Shown: one piece after another, positions 57,285 through 64,000 of the stretch
How positions within the stretch are numbered: the first letter of the stretch is position 1
Layout of the letters: each line of letters starts with the position of its first letter
NCBI GenBank assembly: GCA_963969495.1
Contig: OZ018331.1
Location: 150,843,264 to 150,907,263, forward strand
DNA length: 64,000 nt
Direction of reading: 5' to 3'
Source: Ceratothoa steindachneri
Lineage: Eukaryota; Arthropoda; Malacostraca; Isopoda; Cymothoidae
Made by a program: the position numbers and the translations under genes
The notes under the pieces: generated by a model
Seen by the model: only the letters and a program-made list of their open reading frames with translations
What the model was told of the DNA's origin: nothing
The model's database searches: none

Positions 57285-58480
57285 ATGTATAAGCTTGAAA
57301 TCTTGCAACTTTTTAGGGTAGTGCCCTCGCGTTTCCGCTATGATACCAGCAGGACCGTTTGGTAGAGTTGTAAGAAACCTCTCCTCAACTTTCTTGCCGA
57401 ACCCCTTGAAAAATTGTCGATGGGTTTCCCGTTGGTTATTACCTTATACAAAATAGGTTCCCCACATTGATCGCCGCTATTAGCCACGAGTGCACATGCA
57501 GTTGTGATAAATTGCTAGCAAAACTATCTGCGATGGAGGAGGGCTTGGGGGGGGGGGAAGAAACGGCAAAATTAAAACGAGCCTCGCGTCTGTGCGGTGC
57601 CGTCAGCCCAAATTGAATCCCCTTCAAAATGGCCTCGCCAAAACAAAACAAGAACCACGATTTTTATTTCACATTTTTTTTTTAGTTTAATTGAATAATT
57701 TTGTTTAATTCTAAAGCATTTTGGAGGCGTTGTTTCTAGTCGTAATCCGGGTCTCGTCACGACCGGGGTGATCCCGCGCCCACAAGTGCCATTACGCCCT
57801 TGATTCCCTCGTCCACGGACGACGATCGCTCATGAAAAATGCAGCCCGGCCTCCTTTTTGGCCCTCTTGTTATCGGGCTGCATCTCGCCCGCGCGGGCAG
57901 CCCTCGCTTCTCATCTTCATTTTGAGGGATTTGGCTCCGTATGCAAATGGGATGGGGGCTGGGAAGAGATCCCCCCCCCCCCCTCCAATGACGTCATTTT
58001 GCAACGTCTCACTGCCGGGGTAGGATATCCCTAAGGGAACTTGAGCTCGTACCCATGAGATCCTTTGAGATTTTTTTTATAACACATCCCCCCGATGTTC
58101 CCCCCCCCCTCCCCCTTCTTATGTGGTTAGCTGATGTAGCCGGTTTTACCAGTGGCTGCTGCTCGTGGGCAGCATGGATGGGACCGCAGCAACCGAGGAA
58201 GATTTGGGGATTTTAGATCTCTCCAATCTCGTTTGACCTCCGATTTAATGACCGAAACCTTCCAGGTCCGCTCCACGGCGCGCCACTCTCCTCTGCCCCT
58301 TTTATCTCCTTGGGTCACCGCTCGTTCCTCTCTCCAATAAGTGTGGGCCTTTTTGACCCCACCTTCCCTTTCCAAGAGAGTTCAAGTTAGTATTTGTGAG
58401 TGTCTGAAGACCTGGTTCCTCCTCCTGCAGGTCTTTCGAGGGGCAGGGGTAATAACCATACTGCCTTGGCCATGGCGGAT
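57285..58480. other. Unassigned stretch
   Basis: C and G runs (57548-57557, 57971-57983, 58099-58107) and short unrecognised frames only. Confidence 0.35.
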
Positions 58481-58890
58481 CCCGACCGGATGATGAAATA
58501 TACATCAAGGTTAGTATGACAATCACTGGTGGGTTCGAGGGCACCAGATGCCAAGAAGTATTGTGTTTTTGCACCAAACAGGGGCAGGGTGGGACTATTC
58601 TGCTTCAGAGGTATTTGGATATAGATACCCATCGGCAGGATTCCTTGGAACACAGAGAGTGTGTGCGTGTTGTGCTGCGAAGACGGGAGAGGAAAGAAAG
58701 CAGTGCGATTGGCTGTTTTTGTAATGGGAAGTGTAAATATCCCCCCACCCCAGTGGTGGGATCAGCACAGCGCGTCCACCCATCGGTAGCTCGATCTCTC
58801 TCCGTGCGCTGACGTTTGTGTCCGTTCTTGCCGGGATCGAACCCGGTACCGTGACGTTGGCGGACTAACGCCGTATCCACTCAGCTAGTA
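58481..58890 (-). repeat. tRNA-headed SINE, copy 3
   Basis: The head (58830-58890, minus) has A box CTAGCTGAGTGGATACGG and B box CGGGTTCGATCC (58834-58844). The body closely follows copy 2, with a number of small deletions. The three full copies share a 3' end of GATGTATATTTCATCATCCG type. Confidence 0.87.
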
Positions 58891-59344
58891 CCTAAGGGGC
58901 TCTCTCAGCTTCAGTAGTTAAGGTCGGTGGGGCTCATTGCTCCCCCTTTCGCCCCCTTAACCCTTTTTGCATCTGCCTCCCCCTCCCTCCTTTATATTAA
59001 ATAAAAGGATTCTGGCCCTTTGTGTCCGCATGAGCCGAGGGACACCCATACGTGCACATCAATCATTTACGCATACGTGTGCGTATGAATGACGTTGCAT
59101 TGTATCTTTGTGTGCGTTCCATTTGGAGGGAGGGGGGGGGCGCTTTTGGATCCAGGATGTGGGTTTAAAACCTGTGGTTCCTCCTACGGGGCAACTGGGG
59201 AGTAGCCCAGCGGAGTTCCCGCTGTGATGGAGGGAGGGGGGGGCGGTTCTGAGGGCGGAACAACTTCGCCTCCTTCGACCAAGAGTGGATCTTCGCTGCT
59301 ATGTTGTTGTTTATAGCTCCTAAGGAGCAGATGGCATATCTGCT
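58891..59344. other. Unassigned spacer
   Basis: G runs at about 59131-59139 and 59233-59240. No gene is recognised. Confidence 0.35.
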
Positions 59345-60045
59345 CCCTCAGGCCGCCTGGGGTGATTAAGGGAGAAGACCTTGGACCCTACAGTCCCTGC
59401 CGTAGCTCCTTCCGGCCGCTTGGGGTGATTAAGGGAGAAGACCTTGGACCCTACAGTCCCTGCCGTAGCTCCCTCTGGTCGCTAGGATGATTAAGGGAGA
59501 ATACCTCGGATACTACAGTCCCTGCCGTAGTTCCCTCCGACCGCTTGGGGTTATTAAGGGAGAAGACCTTGGATACTACAGTCCCTGCCGTAGCTCCCTC
59601 CGGCCGTTTGGGGTGATTAAGGGATAAGTCCCTGGATCCTACAGTCCCTGCCGTAGCTCCCTCCGGCTGCTTGGGGTGATTAAGGGAGAAGACCTTGGAT
59701 CCTACAGTCCCTACCGTAGCTCCTTCTGGCCGCTTGGGGTGATTAAGGGAGAAGACCTTGGATCCTACAGTCCCTGCCTTAGCTCCCTCCGGCCGTTTGG
59801 GGTGATTAAGGGAGAACACCTTGGATCCTACAGTCCCTTCCGTAGCTCCTTCCGGCCGCTTGGGGTGATTAAGGGAGAAGACCTTGGATCCTACAGTCCC
59901 TGCCGTAGCTCCCACCGGCTGCTTGGGAGTGATTAAGGGAGAACACCTGGGATCCTACAGTCCCTACCGTAGCTCCCTCCGGCCGCTTGGGGTGATTAAG
60001 GGATAACTCCTTGGATCCTACAGCCCCTGCCGTAGCTCCCCCCAA
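59345..60045. repeat. 63-bp tandem array, 11 units
   Basis: Units begin GCTTGGGGTGATTAAGGGAG and continue AAGACCTTGGATCCTACAGT and CCCTGCCGTAGCTCCCTCCG. Because the unit is 63 bases, a minus-strand frame of 154 codons (59451-59915) reads as seven 21-residue repeats of the type EGATAGTVGSKVFSLNHPKR. A plus-strand frame is also open (59676-59936). A one-base insertion near 59928 breaks the minus frame from the next units. Differences between units change amino acids freely, so coding is doubtful. Confidence 0.93.
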
Positions 60046-62129
60046 CGTTACCCCCAATTAAGTGGGTCCGCGCTCTCTTTGAGTCTGTCCTCAGGGACCA
60101 GGTTATCGTGGAGGGAGACTGTTGCATGCTAGGGGAATTTTCTAGTACCGTGTTGCGCTAGCGGTCTAAGCGACAGCTAAGAAGTGTGCGTTATATTGCA
60201 ACTCCTTTTTTTTGCCCTCGAGGGGGGCTATAGTTTAAGAAACACACCCTTGCCCCCTCAGAAGAATCTACGCTGTCTCATATGGAGAGTTGACTCGGTC
60301 GGGGGTGGGGTGGGTAATATTACTCGGTTCCGGGGTTTGCGTGGATCCACTAGGAAGGATATGCGGGCGTCGACACCGCTGTTAATCCCTCCCTTGTCGC
60401 CTGGAGGTAGTACCGTAGAGAGAGAGGCGAGTCTTGATTGGGTGCCGGCCAAACGGAGCTAAACTTTGGTCGAATCCAATTTATCATCGATGAAGGACGT
60501 GTTGAGCGAGTTTAGATCTCATTATTGAGCCGATGACTCGTCCGGATCAGCCCATTAAGGGATATTGATCGCCAGGTGTAGACTGAGACGATCTCGTCCT
60601 CCAATGTTCGTTTTCTATTATTACAAAGTCTCGAATATCAGAAATTGTTGCCCTCCTCATGGCGGATAGAAGTGACTGGCAATAGAAGTAAAGTGTTCTC
60701 ACGACCGAGGCCATTTTAGAAGCGGAGGTCAACGGAGGAAACTGGAGGAAAGGAACAAAAATACAAGAAAATGGGATCTTTATTGACCCGAAAGGCTCCT
60801 TAAGTAACCGGGAGAAGTAGTCTTTATCCCCTTCTAGGAGGTCCGTAGACATCATCTATCGGGGATCAAACCACAACTTGTCGAGGCTCTCGCCCATCAA
60901 GTAGGGAATTGGCACCGCGAGGGTTAGAGATTGGAACGTGACGTGTTAAGGGGAACAAAATCGCGGTGGTCAATCAGAGAGCTCTTGTGGGAAAGAGATC
61001 CGACAAAAGAAGGGGAGGAATTTAAGCTGGGGGGTAGGGCTCGTGACATAATAATAACCACCTAAAGCCGTGGAAATTCCACGGTTTAATTAAAAATAAC
61101 CTCCACAAATCTTTATTAGCAATATTAACAAAGATAATGCTAAAATTGTGCCCGTTTTGTTTTTAGAGCTTGATTTACGTAAACCTTACGAAGAAGGAAG
61201 GTACTAAGTATTAGGCTAATAATCTATTCTTTAAAACAAAGGAGCAAAAGCGTGGGGATATCCCCCGAAAGTTTATGTAGGGGGTTGTAAAATGATGAGG
61301 TTAGGTGAAATGAAATTATATGAAGGGTATATACCCCATCTAAAGAGGTGTGGTGCTTGTGACCAGGAGGGTACGCAACTCTCATAAACCTGCCCATCCT
61401 ATTTCTTTAAGGCAGTTTTTATTGCCCAGAATCGTAGAAGTAATCGGGGATCGCGACCTCGATCTTCCAAACCCCCAAATGACCGATCTTCTAGACTTCG
61501 TTCGAACCCAAATTGCGTCTTTCTCGAGACAAAAACGACTGCGCACACAAATCTGTGTTTATGCTCGAACGGAGCTCATCAGTGCGTGTCTGGGGTCCTG
61601 GGTTTGGAGCTCACCCGCCGAGGCAATCTTCCATATCGAAGCCGTGCGTTATGCGTTGGGGTCTTGTGCTCGAACCCGCCCATGCTGCTGTCGGAGCCCA
61701 CGCCGAAGTGACGAACGGCAGCTGATAACCCCGACTCCGGGTTACGGATCTTTTGTATCAAATAAGGATTATGGATCCGCGTAGTTTTGTTATTTTTTAA
61801 TGGCAGTTTGTGAGGAGGTTGAGAGATATTCGGAGGCGATAAATCTTGAGCATTATCCGGGAGAGCAATTATCACTCGTTTAATGGACTCGAGGTAAAAG
61901 GCAAAAGCCCCTCTCCCCCACCCCCCGAGAGCAAGATAATCTGTGGACACGCTCTTACAAGGCCGCCCTTTGATGGGGCTCTGTAATGATTTTCATTTAA
62001 TGGGATTGAGGGGGGGGGGGCAAGTTATCACCCATTACTGGAAGCATCAGCACTCGGTTTAAGGGGTGAGACAACCACCCACCCCCGTGGAGGTACTCAA
62101 ATGAGACGATAGAATTTAGATTGGGGGAC
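60046..62129. other. Unassigned stretch
   Basis: About 2 kb with no recognised protein family. A plus frame at 61350-61784 (144 codons) and a minus frame at 61579-61950 overlap and match nothing I know. CGTGGAAATTCCACG near 61068 is a perfect 15-base palindrome-like motif. A G run lies at about 62011-62020. Confidence 0.4.
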
Positions 62130-62405
62130 AAGTTTGACCACGGATTTGGGGGCTTTTTTAGAACTTGACACTGGAGAACTACAGTTTAAGGTGGGTCCTC
62201 CCTTCCTCCTTCCCCGCCCGGGTGTGGCGTAACTTGACTCAATCATGAAATTGTGACTTAGAACTAGGAAGGGAAGACCAACGAGGCCCCATCGCAAGGA
62301 GATGTCTGTAAAGTAGTGATGATGGAGAAAATGTTTGAAAGGTATATAGCCCCAGAGCACCCTGTAGGCATTGGGGCCGGAAGGGCACATAAATCTCTAG
62401 ATGTA
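62130..62405 (-). repeat. Dispersed repeat DR2, inverted copy
   Basis: Read on the minus strand: GTGCCCTTCCGGCCCCAATG, CCTACAGGG, TATATACCTTTCAAACATTT and TCTCC. Then ACTTTACAGACATCTCCTTG and GGGGCCTCGTTGG. The order matches the other copies. Confidence 0.75.
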
Positions 62406-62589
62406 AGGGGTTTCCCAGCGTGGTTGTCGCACCTGACACCCCTTTGTAGGGGCTCAGGGCGTGATGGTTCCACATTAGTCACCAACTTTCAACGCATTCT
62501 CAAATGTGGGGTTTGTCACCCTTAAGGGAGAAGACTGGCCCCTGGTGGGCCGGGGTCATAGACTGGAAGCTCAGAGGTTGCAGGTTTGG

Positions 62590-62795
62590 ATATTTACCCC
62601 TCATGAAAGTCCCTAGCACCCCCTTTTGCTGGCACCTGAATTTTAAAAAATAATAAAGCGCATAGCGACGAGGCCCGATCAAGCAAGCAATTTGTAAGGA
62701 AAGATGTGTAAAGAAAGGATGGGGTTGGAAGAAGTGATAATGTGTGAAAGATATACAGCCGCAGATCTTTTTGCAGGCATTGGGGTCGGGAGGGC
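62590..62795 (-). repeat. Dispersed repeat DR2, inverted copy
   Basis: Read on the minus strand: GTGCCCTCCCGACCCCAATG, CCTGCAAAAAGATCTGCGGC, TATATCTTTCACACATTATC and ACTTCTTCCAACC. Then TTTCTTTACACATC, GGGCCTCGTCGCTATGCGC and AATTCAGGTGCC. This is the clearest copy together with 32675-32890. Confidence 0.82.
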
Positions 62796-63077
62796 ACGCA
62801 TAGCCACCTTGAGGTTGTTGCGGTCACCTGTGTATGGCGAACCATCAGGCATGCCGCCCCCCCCCCCCCCTCACGTTTAGCTCTCACCACTCCCAGCGAA
62901 TTATTCAATGCACCGCGTGAACAGCGCCCCCATCCCCCCCCCCCAGTATAACCTGTGACGCCACGCAGGATTCCCCGGTGGAGTGGTGGGAGAGAGACCC
63001 ACAGGTGTCTCCATAAATCCTGCCAATCGTGTGGACCCCGAAATTGGGTCCCCGCCCTCCCTCCCTCCTAAATTAAC

Positions 63078-63155
63078 CCGAATCAAGAGTCTCCCGAGAT
63101 CGGAATTTTGCACTGAGATACTCGGAAGTTTGTGCTTTACCCCACTGCGCCGGGC
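63078..63155 (-). repeat. Degenerate tRNA-like SINE head
   Basis: On the minus strand GGCGCAGTGGGGTAAAGCAC is a good A box of the type found in tRNA-derived SINEs. About 40 bases later ATTCCGATCTCGGG resembles a B box. It is a different head from the 51.7, 55.0 and 58.5 kb family. The extent of any body is unknown. Confidence 0.45.
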
Positions 63156-64000
63156 TGGGGTTGGTGGGAGAGTATGGAATGATCTTGCCCATTAGCATTT
63201 CCAAAAAATACATCCTTCAACTCTTTTTTGTGCCATTTTTGTTGCGTAAAATTGTATTTATTTCTTATTATCTTCCTCTCATTTCAACCATCACTAACTT
63301 CAATACTTTCTGAATCTCTCCACATTTGGGGCAGGTATAGATGCCCCCGTTTGTTTTCTTTTCTCTTTTTTGTAACGCTTTCTTCTTTCAACCTCGTAAA
63401 TCTCCATGTCTTTCAATCGCTGGGTAATTTGGAGCCCCCCCCAACCCCCAACCCCCAACCCTTTATAAATGGGTAGGCAGCTCAGGGCCCAAGTGACCTT
63501 TTCGACGGCCTAAAATGCCGTCGGAAGGTGATTTTTAGCATCAAAGTTCACTCGTGTGCAATTACCTCTCGAGGGATTGGTGAATTTTTATTTCTGGGCA
63601 AAAGGGGCTCGAATTTCTTCGTTGGAGTCCCTATGCCCTTTCATTCGTTCACTTCCATGCAAGGTGAAACGCCCCACCCCACCCCCCTTGTTATTCTCAT
63701 TTCCTTTTTCTTTATTTTTCCTTTCTGCTCTCCCTTTTTATCCGGTAGCTTCCTATCGCTTTTTTTTCGATAGCGATTTGGATTCCCCCTGCGTAAACTG
63801 TCACACCTGGTACCTGAAAGAGCGATACGTCCTCCTTGCCCGAGTGCCCACAGTTAAGCCCCCTCTACCCCGGATTTCTGGCTACAGTAGATTCGCTATG
63901 CCCCACTGTGTGCAAGACTTGCGGCTTTTTATCTTCCGCTATTTTCATTCTGTCTATATTCACCACTTTCTCCTCAGATCTCTCATGCCGTTTTACTCCC
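63156..64000. other. Unassigned right edge, with DR3 piece
   Basis: ACCTGGTACCTGAAAGAGCG and ATACGTCCTCC (63807-63837) match the DR3 copy at 53795. The rest is T-rich with a C run (63436-63442) and no recognised gene. Confidence 0.4.

Noticed and set aside
57308..57345. Another LINE endonuclease piece (LFRVVPSRFRYDT)
   Set aside because: The match to LQRLVPSRFPLDI is short and has no supporting flank.

Overview
The window looks like non-coding, repeat-dominated nuclear DNA from a metazoan, most likely an arthropod. This rests on an I-group LINE with endonuclease, reverse transcriptase, RNase H and a C-terminal Cys/His knuckle, on mariner, Tc1 and hAT elements, and on tRNA-headed and 5S-headed short elements. 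The species cannot be named from the sequence. I found no intact host gene, no functional RNA gene and no prokaryotic feature. Most open frames are chance frames, repeat artefacts or pieces of decayed transposons.

Layout. 1-4.7 kb: AT-rich DNA with two copies of a dispersed repeat (DR1). 4.77-14.19 kb: a 9.4 kb satellite of about 168 units of 56 bp. Each unit is a diverged 28+28 bp dimer, and the array is organised into about 2.24 kb blocks repeated three times. 14.64-22.05 kb: a nested transposon cluster. It holds a decayed hAT element with matching ends, then a minus-strand LINE interrupted by a Tc1-type element and by a deleted mariner, both at TA sites. 22-25 kb: mostly unassigned.

25-31 kb: a degenerate GGTAATCC-type minisatellite lies on both sides of a plus-strand I-like LINE (copy A). 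31-36 kb: a 314 bp near-perfect palindrome (33421-33734), a DR2 repeat and a LINE 3' end. 36.3-39.0 kb: a second I-like LINE (copy B), carrying a 54 bp foldback in its endonuclease. 39-46 kb: a 5S-rRNA-like remnant, a (TA)54 tract, a LINE 3'-UTR piece and a second mariner remnant.

46-64 kb: several simple and complex tandem arrays (15, 22 and 63 bp units), a 496 bp non-autonomous DNA transposon, three roughly 0.4-0.5 kb tRNA-headed SINEs on the minus strand, three more plus-strand LINE fragments, and further DR2 and DR3 repeats. All seven recognised I-like LINE pieces lie on the plus strand. Runs of 9-17 G or C are frequent outside the satellite.

The genes do not form a pathway. The window records successive insertion, decay and tandem amplification. 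The best candidates for new description are the 56 bp satellite with its block structure, the tRNA-headed SINE family, the DR2 family and the palindrome.
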